DNA of 55,739 nt. Origin: Gammaproteobacteria bacterium. Lineage in GTDB: Bacteria; Pseudomonadota; Gammaproteobacteria; Enterobacterales; Psychrobiaceae. Of the stretch, positions 34,736 to 44,396 are shown piece after piece. The DNA lies in the NCBI GenBank assembly GCA_013214965.1, contig JABSRU010000030.1:1-55739 (forward strand), written 5' to 3'. The notes under the pieces are model-generated. The model saw only the letters and a list, made by a program, of their open reading frames with translations, had not been told where the DNA came from and ran no database searches. The stretch's first letter is position 1, and every line of letters begins with the position of its first letter. Position numbers and translations under genes: made by a program.

Positions 34736-35190
34736 AAGCCACAATTAAGGTTCGGCACTTGAGTTAGAATTTCATGACCAAATTTATTGTTATTGACTAA
34801 GTAACACTCGGTACCGTTAAGCACTCGATAGGTCGTGGTTGGTGAATGCTTAACCACGACTGGGTTATTATAATATCGAGGATAGTTATTGGTATATTGG
34901 GTATTGTAAGTACGGGTGTAGGATGTTCGTCGATGATTACTCGATAGGTTGTCAAAAACATTACTTAAGATAACCCCACCAATAATGCCACCAATAATAT
35001 GTTTAGTCTTATGATGTGAACGATGGCGACGGGAATCACGATGGTGATTACTGTAGTGCTGATGTTTATTATTGTAATGCTTGTAATTATGATGGCTATT
35101 GTGACCATGGCCTGCCATGGCAGGAATAGACACTAGCATTGAGATGACACCCAACGAAGCGATAAAAGTATTAATACCGTTAATTTTCAT
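34732..35190 (-). CDS. His-rich exported protein with glycine-zipper-like segment
   Basis: 152 residues from ATG 35190, chosen for AGAGGAA upstream. A signal peptide ends near AMAGHG. The next 45 residues are dominated by His, Asn, Tyr, Arg and Lys (GHGHNSHHNYKHYNNKHQHY). Then IIGGIIGGVILSNVF forms a glycine-zipper-like hydrophobic stretch, and the C-terminus has a small domain with two cysteines (TECYLVNN and LNCGF). The His-rich part could bind Zn, Cu or Ni in the periplasm. Similar short 'RcnB/glycine zipper' proteins occur in Shewanella, but no family assignment is claimed. Confidence 0.7.
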   Translation of the reverse strand: MKINGINTFIASLGVISMLVSIPAMAGHGHNSHHNYKHYNNKHQHYSNHHRDSRRHRSHHKTKHIIGGIIGGVILSNVFDNLSSNHRRTSYTRTYNTQYTNNYPRYYNNPVVVKHSPTTTYRVLNGTECYLVNNNKFGHEILTQVPNLNCGF

Positions 35191-35352
35191 GATTAAGTTC
35201 CTCTTTATTACCACTCATCATAAGGTTTTTTTATTAATTTTAGCTTAACCTTTAGCTATTATTTACTTAAATTATCGATTATTGAAGGGATTAATTGGAT
35301 AAAAATGTAATGTGCACTATAACTTATGGCAACGTTATAGCTTGGAAAGTTT

Positions 35353-36240
35353 ATGCCTATTATGAATCAGGGACAGTGGTTAGTGAACGGTGATTTATCA
35401 ATACTTGAGCAGGTCGACATATTTAACACCGACATGAGTAAGGGTGCTGGACGTTATCACTTTTATTTTTCTTACGGCTGCCCAATTAGTCATCGTTTAC
35501 TCTTGTTATGGTCGATGTTCGATCTTAAACATGCCATTAGTGCATCGTCGGTTGATAGTTGTGTCAATTCATGCGGCTGGGAGTTTAGCGATGCGTTTCC
35601 GGATCCGCTTTATCGAAAAACCTTATTACTTGAACTCTATCGTGCAACCAAGCCTGATTATAGCGGTGAGATTAAGCTGCCATTATTGTGGGATAAGCAA
35701 AGACAGAGCATTTCCTGTAATCAGCCTGAACAATTAATTACCGCTTGGGCGAGTGATTATGGGCCCGCTATTTTAGGTAGTGACTTAGGGGTGAATAATT
35801 CAGCGGTGACCGAGTATAACGAATGGCTTGATGAAAATTTTTGCCAGAAAATCAAACAAATTAGTCAGGCTTCTTGTCAATCACATTATCAAACATTGTG
35901 CCTTGAGTTATTTGAGTCGTTGGAGCTTATTGTAAAAAAACTAGGGGCTAATTCTTTCCTCCAGGGGGAGCAACTAACACTCTCTGATATTTATTTTTTC
36001 CCTTGTTTAATTCGTTTTGATTTAATTTATTATCCTTTATTTAAAACGAATTTGAAATCGATTGCTCAATATCCAAATTTGGTCGCCTATATTTTTAGAA
36101 TACTGGAGATCGATGGTATAAAGAATACTATTGATATTGAACATATTAAGCAGCATTATTATCAATCGACGATATATCACCAATCCAATAATCTTATTCC
36201 GCTGGGACCGGATATCAATTATTTATTCCAATTTCGTTAA
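35353..36240 (+). CDS. Divergent glutathionyl-hydroquinone-reductase-like (YqjG/ECM4) protein
   Basis: 295 residues with a GST fold. The N-terminal opening GAGRYHFYFSYGCPISHRLLLLW corresponds to the YqjG active-site region; the nucleophile Cys is kept but CPWA is CPIS. DPLYRKTLLLELY, KLPLLWDK and the C-terminal GST helix FLQGEQLTLSDIYFFPCLIRFD match the family. Normal members reduce glutathionyl-hydroquinones; the loss of the Trp and of the usual 'NNGVYKCGFA' stretch (here ENFCQKIKQISQA) suggests altered specificity. Its stop overlaps the LysR gene end by 4 bp (convergent). Confidence 0.7.
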   Translation: MPIMNQGQWLVNGDLSILEQVDIFNTDMSKGAGRYHFYFSYGCPISHRLLLLWSMFDLKHAISASSVDSCVNSCGWEFSDAFPDPLYRKTLLLELYRATKPDYSGEIKLPLLWDKQRQSISCNQPEQLITAWASDYGPAILGSDLGVNNSAVTEYNEWLDENFCQKIKQISQASCQSHYQTLCLELFESLELIVKKLGANSFLQGEQLTLSDIYFFPCLIRFDLIYYPLFKTNLKSIAQYPNLVAYIFRILEIDGIKNTIDIEHIKQHYYQSTIYHQSNNLIPLGPDINYLFQFR

Positions 36241-37121
36241 ATGAATGATTGAGTGAGGTGTTGCCAAAAAAATTGGCCAACGGGGCCGAGCATTCGCTCG
36301 CTTTTTCTAATCAATCTTATTTCACCACTGAGATTACTTTCACTATCTTGCAGCAGCACTCTTTGCAAGGAGCCATCTTTAAGTTCCTGTTCAATTAAAT
36401 ATTTAGGAATAATTGCGATCCCTAAACCAGCGAGTAGCATTGATTTTAAGGTATGAACATCTTTCGTTTTAAATTGCTGACTCACCGAAGCAAAACCAAG
36501 TCGATCGTTATCAAAACTTAAATTTGTTTGTAATAAGGTTATTGACGGGTATAGGTTTAATTGATTCTTAAATGTTATATCTTTGGCTTGGCATAACTTA
36601 GGAGATACTACCAATACGACTTCAAATTGGGTTAATTCATGGGTTTCAAAATCATCAATGGCATGAAACAGGTGAAACCAAGCCCCAATGGCAATATCCA
36701 CTTCATCATTTTTGATATGCTCTAACGCGGTAAAGCGGGTACCAGCTAGTAGTTGGAACTCGGTGGTTGGGTAATGTTGTTGACACAGGAGCAATGTCTG
36801 AGAAATATCAGCAATGGAAAAAACCGGATCGTAGGCAATTTTTATCACCGCTTCATTACCTTGAGCCAAGTGGTGTCCTAAGGAATTTAATTGATCGGCG
36901 CCTATCAATATTTGTTGAGCATGGCGATAAAAAATTCTTCCCTTTTCAGTGAGAGTTAAGCGATATTGGCTGCGGTCAAGTAGCACCACATTGTATTGTT
37001 GCTCTAATTTTTTGATCGCCATTGATAATGCGGGCTGTGTCTTGTGTAGTGCATCTGCCGCCGCTTTAAGACTGCCCAGTTCAACTATTTTCCTAAGAAC
37101 TCTTAACTGTTCCAATGTCAT
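36237..37121 (-). CDS. LysR-family transcriptional regulator
   Basis: About 294 residues. The winged helix-turn-helix MTLEQLRVLRKIVELGSLKAAADALHKTQPALSMAIKKLEQQ is typical LysR, followed by the effector-binding domain (IKIAYDPVFSIADISQTLLLCQQHYP; EVVLVVSPKLCQAKD; LLAGLGIAIIPKYLI). ATG 37121 is preferred; in-frame GTG 37136 and TTG 37142 would add a few residues. It is divergent from the RND efflux pair across a 134-bp A+T-rich gap, the usual arrangement for a local LysR regulator. Confidence 0.9.
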   Translation of the reverse strand: MTLEQLRVLRKIVELGSLKAAADALHKTQPALSMAIKKLEQQYNVVLLDRSQYRLTLTEKGRIFYRHAQQILIGADQLNSLGHHLAQGNEAVIKIAYDPVFSIADISQTLLLCQQHYPTTEFQLLAGTRFTALEHIKNDEVDIAIGAWFHLFHAIDDFETHELTQFEVVLVVSPKLCQAKDITFKNQLNLYPSITLLQTNLSFDNDRLGFASVSQQFKTKDVHTLKSMLLAGLGIAIIPKYLIEQELKDGSLQRVLLQDSESNLSGEIRLIRKSERMLGPVGQFFWQHLTQSFI

Positions 37122-37255
37122 TTTGTTTGTACTCACTATCAAGTTAAATTTATTTTATCATTAATTTAATTTTATATAAATTTTATTATGTTGATAGTGG
37201 GAGTAAGATAGCGTCATTAACGTCAAACTAATGATTTATCACTAAGGCTTATAAA

Positions 37256-38365
37256 ATGTTTATTCCACTTAAAATACTCAACAAATACGCTTGTGCTTTG
37301 GTTGTGCTCTCCTTGCTAAGTGCTTGTAGTAAGAAGCAAGAAGAACAAGGTAGCGTTGTAAAAACACCAACGGTTAAAGTTATTGATGTGGCAGGTAATA
37401 GTACCGGTGCATTGCGTCAATTTCCGGCTGAAGTTGAAGCTAATCAAGATTCTCATTTAGCCTTTAGAGTCGGTGGTGAACTATCAAGATTTGCGGTTAA
37501 AGCCGGTAATAGGGTCAAAAAAGGCCAACTATTAGCAAAGCTCGATCCAACAGATTTTGAAATTAAGCTTAATGACCGTCAAGCTCGTTATACTTTAGCA
37601 AAGGCGCAATTTAAACGTGCTGAGCAATTGCTAGTGAAAAAACTCGTATCACAAGCGCAATTTGATGAAGCCAAAGCGAATTTACTGGTGGCGGAATCGA
37701 CGCTAAGGTCAGCCAAAATAGCGCTGGAATATACAACCTTACGGGCACCTTATGATGGCATTATTGCTAAGGTCTATGCTGAGAATTTGCAGAATATTCG
37801 TGCGCAGCAAGTGATTTTAGATATGCAAAATGTTGATACTCTTGATGTTTCTATTCAGGTTCCTGAGCGTATTATCGCGACTTTAAATCGAGATAATAAG
37901 TATCAGCCGATGGTCGCATTTGATTTTGATCCAGACACTCAATACCGTTTAACGATTAAAGAATGGGATGCGCAGGCTGATTTATTAACCCGCACCTATA
38001 AAATTGTCTTTTCGATGCCGATACCGGCTAATACCAATATCCTTCCGGGCATGACAGGCATTGTATATGCCGATATGAATCAAGTGTTACAGCAAAGCTA
38101 TGTTAAAAATAAAGTAATCATTGTACCGGTGGTTGCGGTATTTTCCGATCAAGGGGAGGCACTGAGTGATAACAAGCGTTATGTTTGGCAAGTTATTGAT
38201 GATATGAGTATTAAAAAAGTGGCCGTTGAAGTGGGCGAAATTAATGGTCAAGGTATCGTTGTGTTAAGTGGTTTAACTGGCGGTGAAAAAATTGTCGGTG
38301 CCGGGGTTCACTATCTTCAAGAGGGCATGACGGTCCGTGCTTGGCAGCGTGAGAGAGGTTTGTAA
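37256..38365 (+). CDS. RND efflux periplasmic adaptor (membrane fusion protein), lipoprotein
   Basis: 369 residues. A lipobox LLSAC places the mature N-terminus at Cys 24. The HlyD/AcrA order is visible: first lipoyl half (DSHLAFRVGGELSRFAVKAGNRVKKGQLLAKLDPTDF), coiled-coil hairpin (LNDRQARYTLAKAQFKRAEQLLVKKLVS), second lipoyl half (TTLRAPYDGIIAKVYAENLQNIRAQQ), beta-barrel and membrane-proximal domain. It links the inner-membrane pump to an outer-membrane channel. Its stop TAA overlaps the pump ATG (TAATG), so the genes are coupled. No TolC-like gene is adjacent. Confidence 0.93.
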   Translation: MFIPLKILNKYACALVVLSLLSACSKKQEEQGSVVKTPTVKVIDVAGNSTGALRQFPAEVEANQDSHLAFRVGGELSRFAVKAGNRVKKGQLLAKLDPTDFEIKLNDRQARYTLAKAQFKRAEQLLVKKLVSQAQFDEAKANLLVAESTLRSAKIALEYTTLRAPYDGIIAKVYAENLQNIRAQQVILDMQNVDTLDVSIQVPERIIATLNRDNKYQPMVAFDFDPDTQYRLTIKEWDAQADLLTRTYKIVFSMPIPANTNILPGMTGIVYADMNQVLQQSYVKNKVIIVPVVAVFSDQGEALSDNKRYVWQVIDDMSIKKVAVEVGEINGQGIVVLSGLTGGEKIVGAGVHYLQEGMTVRAWQRERGL

Positions 38366-41300
38366 TGGATATCGCCAAGATTTCGATTAACCATAAAGTC
38401 GTTTGTTGGATGTTCAGCCTGATTTTGTTGGTTGGCGGCTTTGTTTCGTATTTGGGGCTTGGTCAGCTTGAAGATCCTGAATTTACGCTAAAGAAAGCGA
38501 TGATTGTGACCGCCTATCCTGGCGCAAGTCCAGAGCAAGTTGAAGAGGAAGTGACTTACCCCATTGAGAATGCATTACAGCAATTAGCCTATGTTGATTT
38601 CGTCACTTCGGTATCATCTCCCGGCATGTCGCAGATTGTTGTTGAAATGAAGAGTACTTACCGTAAGGAAGAATTACGACAAATATGGGATGAGTTACGC
38701 CGTAAGGTCAATGATCTCAGTGGCCATTTACCACAAGGAGTACTACCACCCAAAGTCGTCGATGATTTTGGTGATGTTTATGGTGTGTTACTTGCGGTCA
38801 CCGGTCAAGGTTTTGCCTACGATGAGTTAAAAGATTATGTTGATTATTTACGCCGTGAATTGGTGTTAGTTGACGGGGTCGGTAAGGTGAGTATTGCTGG
38901 TCAACAAAGAGAACAAATTGTGGTTGAAATATCGCGCCATAAACTGGTTGCACTGGGGATCCCGCAACAACGTATTTTTCAATTGTTGCAAACCCAAAAT
39001 ACTGTCTCCAATGCTGGACGAATTAAGGTTGAACAAGAAAACATTCGTTTTTATTCCACCGGCGAATTCCAAGATGTCAGTGAACTCGAATCATTAATTA
39101 TTTCTAATCCCGGTAGTAACAAGTTAATTTATCTCGGCGATGTTGCAAGCGTTAGTCGTGGCTATGCTGAGATTCCTAGTCATATTATTAATTATGATCA
39201 ACAGCAATCATTGTTGATTGGGGTTTCATTTAGTAGTGGGGTCAATGTTGTTGATATTGGCAAAAAACTTGACCGACGATTGGCAGAACTCGAGTATTTT
39301 AAACCATTAGGGATTGAAATTAACGCGGTATATGATCAACCTAAAGAAGTGGAAAAGTCGGTCAATAGTTTTATTTTGAGTCTGGTTGAAGCCGTTGCTA
39401 TCGTTATTATTGTGTTATTTATTTTCATGGGAGTACGCAGTGGTTTACTCATTGGTGGCATCCTATTAATCACTGTTTTCGGTACGTTTATTTTCATGAA
39501 TATGATGGCGATTGATTTACAACGTATTTCTTTAGGGGCACTTATTATTGCTTTAGGGATGTTAGTTGATAATGCAATTGTCGTGACCGAAGGTATTTTA
39601 ATTGGCATGCGTAAAGGCCGCACTAAAGCACAAGCCGCGAGCGATATTGTGAAGCAAACAAAATGGCCACTATTAGGCGCGACGGTGATTGCTATTGTCG
39701 CCTTTGCACCCATTGGTTTGTCGTCTGATTCCACTGGTGAGTTTGCAGGTAGTTTATTTTGGGTATTATTGATTTCATTATTATTGAGCTGGGTAACAGC
39801 CATTACATTAACGCCATTTTTTGCAAGCTTACTTTTTAATGATAAAGACGTCATTAATGACAGTGAGTCAGACCCTTATCGTGGCGTGATCTTTACCGCA
39901 TACCGAGCACTACTTGAGTTTTGTATGCATTATCGGAAAACAATGTTGGTGTCACTGACATTAATGTTGTTGGGGGCCGTTGTGGGATTTGGCATGGTGA
40001 AGCAATCATTTTTTCCTGCGTCAAACACCCCAATGTTTTATGTCGACTTATGGCGTTATCAAGGTTCTGATATCCATGAAACTCAAAAAGATATTGAGAA
40101 ATTACAACGATTTTTAGCGCAGCAGTCAGGGGTTGAGCAAGTGACCTCAACGGTAGGTAAGGGAGCGTTAAGGTTTATGTTGACCTACGCACCACAAAAA
40201 TCCTATGAAGCCTATGGTCAATTAATTGTGCGAGCTCAAGACACCGAAGTTCAACAAACCATCATGAAGGCGACTCGGGAATATGCTGCTAATAATTTCC
40301 CCGATGCGGTAATAAAGATCAAACCGATGGAGATTGGACCGGCGACTGACTCTAAAATCGAAGTGCGTTTCTCCGGGCCTAACCCGGATAAATTACGTCA
40401 AATCGCCTTGCAAACACAAGAGATTATGACTCAAGATGGCACTATTTTTAATATTAGAAATGATTGGCGTCAACGGACTAAAATAATTCGTCCACAATTT
40501 AATGAGGCGATGGGCCGTCGAGTTGGCATTACTAAGTCCGATCTGGATCAACTATTATTAGTGAGTTTTTCGGGTAAAACCGTCGGTTTATATCGTGATG
40601 GTACGCAAATGTTACCTATTGTAGCTAGGCCGCCAGCGGCTGAGCGCTTAACCATCGATAGCTTGCATGCTTTACAAATTTACAGTTCAACCCTCAATCG
40701 TTATATTCCGATTTCACAGGTTGTTAACCGTTTTGATACCGAGTGGGAAGATTCACTGATTATGCGTCGAGACCGTAAACGTACGATTACGGTCAAAGCT
40801 GATCACGATATGCTCGGCGACAGTACGGCTGCTAAAGCGCTAAGTCGAGTGCGTGATAAAATAGAAGCGATTGAACTGCCTAAAGGTTATTCATTAGAAT
40901 GGGGTGGCGAGTATGAATCTTCAACCAAAGCCCAAAAAGCCTTGATTGGTGGGATGCCAGTTGGCTATTTAATCATGTTTATGATCACCGTGTTGTTATT
41001 CAACTCGATTAAAGGTCCATTGGTGATTTGGGCGACTGTACCGTTAGCCATTATCGGGGTCAGTTTTGGGTTATTAGTGATGGGAGCCCCTTTCAGCTTT
41101 ATGGCGTTATTGGGATTACTGAGCTTATCAGGCATGCTAATTAAAAATGGTATTGTGTTATTGGATCAAATTAACATTGAATTAGCCTCTGGTATTGACC
41201 CGTATCAAGCGATATATAACTCTGGAGTTAGCCGTGTTCGTCCGGTGGCGATGGCAGCTATTACAACAATATTAGGGATGATCCCGTTATTGTTTGATGC

Positions 41301-41421
41301 ATTTTTCCAGTCAATGGCGGTTACCATTATGTTTGGGTTAGGCTTTGCCACTATCCTTACGTTAGTTGTTGTGCCAGTGTTATATGCGATGATCCATGGG
41401 ATTAAATACCATAAGGTCTGA
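38365..41421 (+). CDS. RND-family efflux pump inner-membrane subunit
   Basis: 1018 residues, 12 TM helices in the RND pattern: one N-terminal helix, a large periplasmic porter domain, helices 2-6, a second porter domain and helices 7-12. Key motifs are FTLKKAMIVTAYPGASPEQVEEEVTYPIENALQQL, the proton-relay helix 4 stretch LGALIIALGMLVDNAIVVTEG with its Asp, and MPVGYLIMFMITVLLFNS. It resembles the less-studied AcrB/VexK-like group (MexK/TriC-like) found with a single adaptor. Drug or solute substrate is not deducible. A perfect palindromic terminator follows. Confidence 0.94.
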   Translation: MDIAKISINHKVVCWMFSLILLVGGFVSYLGLGQLEDPEFTLKKAMIVTAYPGASPEQVEEEVTYPIENALQQLAYVDFVTSVSSPGMSQIVVEMKSTYRKEELRQIWDELRRKVNDLSGHLPQGVLPPKVVDDFGDVYGVLLAVTGQGFAYDELKDYVDYLRRELVLVDGVGKVSIAGQQREQIVVEISRHKLVALGIPQQRIFQLLQTQNTVSNAGRIKVEQENIRFYSTGEFQDVSELESLIISNPGSNKLIYLGDVASVSRGYAEIPSHIINYDQQQSLLIGVSFSSGVNVVDIGKKLDRRLAELEYFKPLGIEINAVYDQPKEVEKSVNSFILSLVEAVAIVIIVLFIFMGVRSGLLIGGILLITVFGTFIFMNMMAIDLQRISLGALIIALGMLVDNAIVVTEGILIGMRKGRTKAQAASDIVKQTKWPLLGATVIAIVAFAPIGLSSDSTGEFAGSLFWVLLISLLLSWVTAITLTPFFASLLFNDKDVINDSESDPYRGVIFTAYRALLEFCMHYRKTMLVSLTLMLLGAVVGFGMVKQSFFPASNTPMFYVDLWRYQGSDIHETQKDIEKLQRFLAQQSGVEQVTSTVGKGALRFMLTYAPQKSYEAYGQLIVRAQDTEVQQTIMKATREYAANNFPDAVIKIKPMEIGPATDSKIEVRFSGPNPDKLRQIALQTQEIMTQDGTIFNIRNDWRQRTKIIRPQFNEAMGRRVGITKSDLDQLLLVSFSGKTVGLYRDGTQMLPIVARPPAAERLTIDSLHALQIYSSTLNRYIPISQVVNRFDTEWEDSLIMRRDRKRTITVKADHDMLGDSTAAKALSRVRDKIEAIELPKGYSLEWGGEYESSTKAQKALIGGMPVGYLIMFMITVLLFNSIKGPLVIWATVPLAIIGVSFGLLVMGAPFSFMALLGLLSLSGMLIKNGIVLLDQINIELASGIDPYQAIYNSGVSRVRPVAMAAITTILGMIPLLFDAFFQSMAVTIMFGLGFATILTLVVVPVLYAMIHGIKYHKV

Positions 41422-41444
41422 ATGTATTAATAACGATTAGACAT

Positions 41445-41474
41445 AAAAAAACCACCGATATCGGTGGTTTTTTT
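41445..41474. terminator. Bidirectional terminator
   Basis: A perfect 30-bp palindrome with 15-bp arms, seven A's and seven T's at the ends and a CCACCGAT core, sits between the RND gene and metK, which converge. Confidence 0.95.
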
Positions 41475-41490
41475 TATGCGTGGCTAATGG

Positions 41491-42642
41491 TTAAAATTTA
41501 ACTGAATCTTTTAACGCTTGCGCTTTATCGGTATTTTCCCATGGGAATTCAGGACGTCCAAAATGACCATATGCTGCAGTCGCTTGATACATTGGACGAT
41601 TTAGATTTAGCATCTCGATTAAACCGTATGGACGTAAGTCGAAATTTTCACGAACCAGTTCAATTAAGACTTGCTCACTGACTTTACCAGTACCGAACGT
41701 TTCAATGCTGATTGACGTTGGATCTGCCACACCAATCGCATAAGACAACTGCAGTTCACAACGATCAGCAAGACCAGCCGCTACAATATTTTTAGCGACA
41801 TAACGTGCTGCATAAGCGGCACTACGATCAACTTTTGATGGATCTTTACCTGAGAAAGCACCACCACCATGTCGCGCCATACCGCCATAAGTATCAACAA
41901 TAATTTTTCGACCCGTTAAACCACAGTCGCCCATTGGACCACCAATCACGAAGCGGCCCGTTGGATTAATAAAGAACTTAGTATCTTTCGTTAACCATTT
42001 TTCCGGTAACACCGGCTTGATGATTGTTTCCATCACACCTTCAATTAGGTCATCTTGCGCAATTGAATCACAATGTTGCGTTGATAATACGACCGCATCA
42101 ATACCAGTAATAATGCCATTCTCATAGGCAAAGGTTACTTGAGATTTGGCGTCTGGACGTAACCAAGGCAATGTACCATTTTTTCTGACTTGTGCTTGGC
42201 GTTTAACTAAACGGTGAGCGTAAGTAATTGGGGCAGGCATTAATTCTTCAGTTTCATTGGACGCGTAACCAAACATTAAGCCTTGGTCACCAGCACCCAT
42301 TTCGCGAGGATCGCTACGATCAACACCTTGGTTGATGTCTGGTGATTGCTTACCAATGGCATTTAAGACAGCACAAGAATCAGCATCAAAGCCCATATCA
42401 GAATTGGTATAGCCAATATCTCTAACGGTTTTACGAGTGATTTCTTCAATATCTACCCAAGCAGAGGTGGTTATTTCGCCACCAACCATGACCATACCGG
42501 TCTTTACGTAGGTTTCACAAGCAACACGCGCTTTAGGATCTTGCTCTAGAATAGCATCCAATACAGCATCTGAAATTTGATCTGCAATTTTATCTGGGTG
42601 CCCTTCAGAAACAGATTCTGAAGTGAATAAGTGTTGTGCCAT
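41491..42642 (-). CDS. metK: S-adenosylmethionine synthetase
   Basis: Makes SAM from methionine and ATP. 383 residues from ATG 42642, matching E. coli MetK; the start [18 protein letters not shown] is the conserved opening, and AGGG lies upstream. Other signatures: [12 protein letters not shown] (ATP-binding hexapeptide), [45 protein letters not shown] (P-loop-like). Three in-register met boxes lie upstream, so MetJ repression is expected. SAM made here feeds, after decarboxylation, the aminopropyl donor used by spermidine synthases. Confidence 0.97.
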   Translation of the reverse strand: MAQHLFTSESVSEGHPDKIADQISDAVLDAILEQDPKARVACETYVKTGMVMVGGEITTSAWVDIEEITRKTVRDIGYTNSDMGFDADSCAVLNAIGKQSPDINQGVDRSDPREMGAGDQGLMFGYASNETEELMPAPITYAHRLVKRQAQVRKNGTLPWLRPDAKSQVTFAYENGIITGIDAVVLSTQHCDSIAQDDLIEGVMETIIKPVLPEKWLTKDTKFFINPTGRFVIGGPMGDCGLTGRKIIVDTYGGMARHGGGAFSGKDPSKVDRSAAYAARYVAKNIVAAGLADRCELQLSYAIGVADPTSISIETFGTGKVSEQVLIELVRENFDLRPYGLIEMLNLNRPMYQATAAYGHFGRPEFPWENTDKAQALKDSVKF

Positions 42643-42664
42643 AATTAATAGCCCTTTCATTAAA

Positions 42665-42688
42665 AGATGTTTTTACGTCCAGACGGCT
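42665..42688. promoter_or_regulatory. MetJ operator (three tandem met boxes) upstream of metK
   Basis: AGATGTTT, TTACGTCC and AGACGGCT follow one another without gaps and match the met box AGACGTCT at 6, 5 and 7 of 8 bases. They lie between metK and a minus-strand TACAAT -10-like element (42694-42689). MetJ binds two or more tandem boxes cooperatively. Confidence 0.75.
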
Positions 42689-42919
42689 ATTGTAATGTAT
42701 TTTAGACCTTAATAGAAAGCTAATTATTAGCGAAACCACCACACAAATGAAAAAATTTGCAGCCCGTCATGAAAAATTAATCGTTGAACGTGACTAGTAC
42801 TAATATATTGATAAATTATTACGGTTAGTTCTATCTGCGTATTTAGGCTATATTGGTTAAAGTTATTGTCAAATTTGCCGATTAATTAGTATAAGGATTT
42901 AAATTGTCGGAGTTTAAAG

Positions 42920-43201
42920 ATGGTCAGTCAAGACTTGATATATTCAGTGTTACCTAGGCACACCGGTCAGGTTGAACACAAAAATCGGATGGTCGAAAAA
43001 GTGGTTAGGCGTTCATCATTAAAAGCCATCGATGAGCATGAGTCATCAAGCCAAGATGTCGTTGTCACTCGAAAAGAACGGCGAGGTGATCGTCGCACTA
43101 AAGATCGTCGTCAAGTTGAAATTGACACCGGCACACCAACGAGCAGTACTGACCGTAGCGACGATAATGAAGATAACCATAGTCTTGATGTGTTCGTATA
43201 A
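42920..43201 (+). CDS. Small charged protein of unknown function
   Basis: 93 residues, no signal peptide or TM. Most of it is predicted disordered; the notable stretch is RKERRGDRRTKDRRQ, a basic RR-repeat motif, followed by an acidic tail (SDDNEDNHSLDVF). CGGAG lies 7-11 nt before the ATG. The pattern recurs in hypothetical proteins of Shewanella-like genomes, but no function is known to me. The nearest downstream gene is the DUF2868 membrane protein. Confidence 0.65.
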   Translation: MVSQDLIYSVLPRHTGQVEHKNRMVEKVVRRSSLKAIDEHESSSQDVVVTRKERRGDRRTKDRRQVEIDTGTPTSSTDRSDDNEDNHSLDVFV

Positions 43202-43292
43202 ACACTAATCGTTACATTTTTAGCGCAGAGATATTTGCAACTGATTAATAAAAGAGTCAAAATAAATTTTTGAGCGGTGCAAGGTATCTTTA

Positions 43293-44396
43293 GTGACTAA
43301 CAAATCTTATGAGCATTTTAGTTGGTTCTTTTCTTTCTTTGTTTTTGTCATTGGCATATTTAGCACCGTCACGGTGGTATCCGGTGATAGTAGTGGTCGA
43401 GTCAACTTACTTTATCTTATTCTATTATATGTATTATTCCCGATTGTTTCATTAATCAGTTTGTTGTTTTTTTCTGTGTTCAAAAGTCAATCTTCGGCGG
43501 CTAGTGCGTTCTTTCTCGCGCCAATTTGGCCAAGGCAGTGGCAAGCGGCTTTATTAGAACTTAAACGTGAAAAGCTATTTAAATTCTGGTTGCTTAATCA
43601 GACCCAAAAGCTGATGCTGGCATTTACGCTAGGCTGTAGTTTGTCTTTTATCATTGTTTTATTATTTAACGATCTCTATTTTGTGTGGCGCAGCACGCTG
43701 TTAAGCGCTGAGCATATCTTCCCGATATTGAATGCTATCGCATTGCCTTGGTTCTTTGTTGATTCCGCCCAACCGGTGCTTGAATTATTAATTGACACCC
43801 AAGATTCACGATTAACTCATGACGTCAACCAAGCAACAAATTATGGTGCTTGGTGGCAGTTTATCCTAGCAGCTCAATTATTTTATGGTATTTTACCAAG
43901 GAGTTTGTTATTTGCTACGTCTTATTATCGATTTAAAAATCAGTTAAAAAATATTACAAATCACGGCGAGACATTGCTCTCGCCGTTAATTAATCAGTCA
44001 CCGGCAGTGCCGCAATTATCGCCCATTGTCAGTACGACTGAGTTGACTCAATACTGCTTGGTCATCTGGGCTGATTTTCCTAAAGCATTAGAGCAGCTTA
44101 TCGTTAATCAATATGGAACACCAATGAACACTTATCATGTCGGTCCCCATGGTGAGATGAGTGAAGAGTTAGCGGCAGAACAAGACACATCAATGAAATT
44201 AGTTATTGTCGCTTCCTGGGAGCCGCCAATGGGTGAATTGCAGGATTTCTTGCAACTAGGCCATGGTTATTTAATGCCTTTAGATTGGCAGCAACAGAGA
44301 TTTAACCCCATTACTGACCTTCATTTAGATGAGTGGCGTAGGTTTTGTCATCAGCTCAAGGATTGGACGTTACTACAACCTAAGGATCTATTATGA
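43293..44396 (+). CDS. DUF2868 membrane protein
   Basis: 367 residues with four or five hydrophobic helices (FFSFFVFVIGIFSTVTVV; LLYLILLYVLFPIVSLISLL; LAFTLGCSLSFIIVLLF; QFILAAQLFYGILPRSLLF) and a C-terminal soluble part. The topology fits DUF2868, whose genes regularly precede DUF3482 GTPases in gammaproteobacteria. The start is GTG 43293 with AAGG 8-12 nt upstream. Its end overlaps the GTPase ATG by 4 bp, so the proteins probably act together, for instance at the inner membrane. Confidence 0.78.
   Translation: MTNKSYEHFSWFFSFFVFVIGIFSTVTVVSGDSSGRVNLLYLILLYVLFPIVSLISLLFFSVFKSQSSAASAFFLAPIWPRQWQAALLELKREKLFKFWLLNQTQKLMLAFTLGCSLSFIIVLLFNDLYFVWRSTLLSAEHIFPILNAIALPWFFVDSAQPVLELLIDTQDSRLTHDVNQATNYGAWWQFILAAQLFYGILPRSLLFATSYYRFKNQLKNITNHGETLLSPLINQSPAVPQLSPIVSTTELTQYCLVIWADFPKALEQLIVNQYGTPMNTYHVGPHGEMSEELAAEQDTSMKLVIVASWEPPMGELQDFLQLGHGYLMPLDWQQQRFNPITDLHLDEWRRFCHQLKDWTLLQPKDLL

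Noticed and set aside
39336-39854. 172-codon minus-strand ORF inside the RND gene
   Set aside because: It is antisense to conserved transmembrane coding sequence and shows only reversed hydrophobic patterns.
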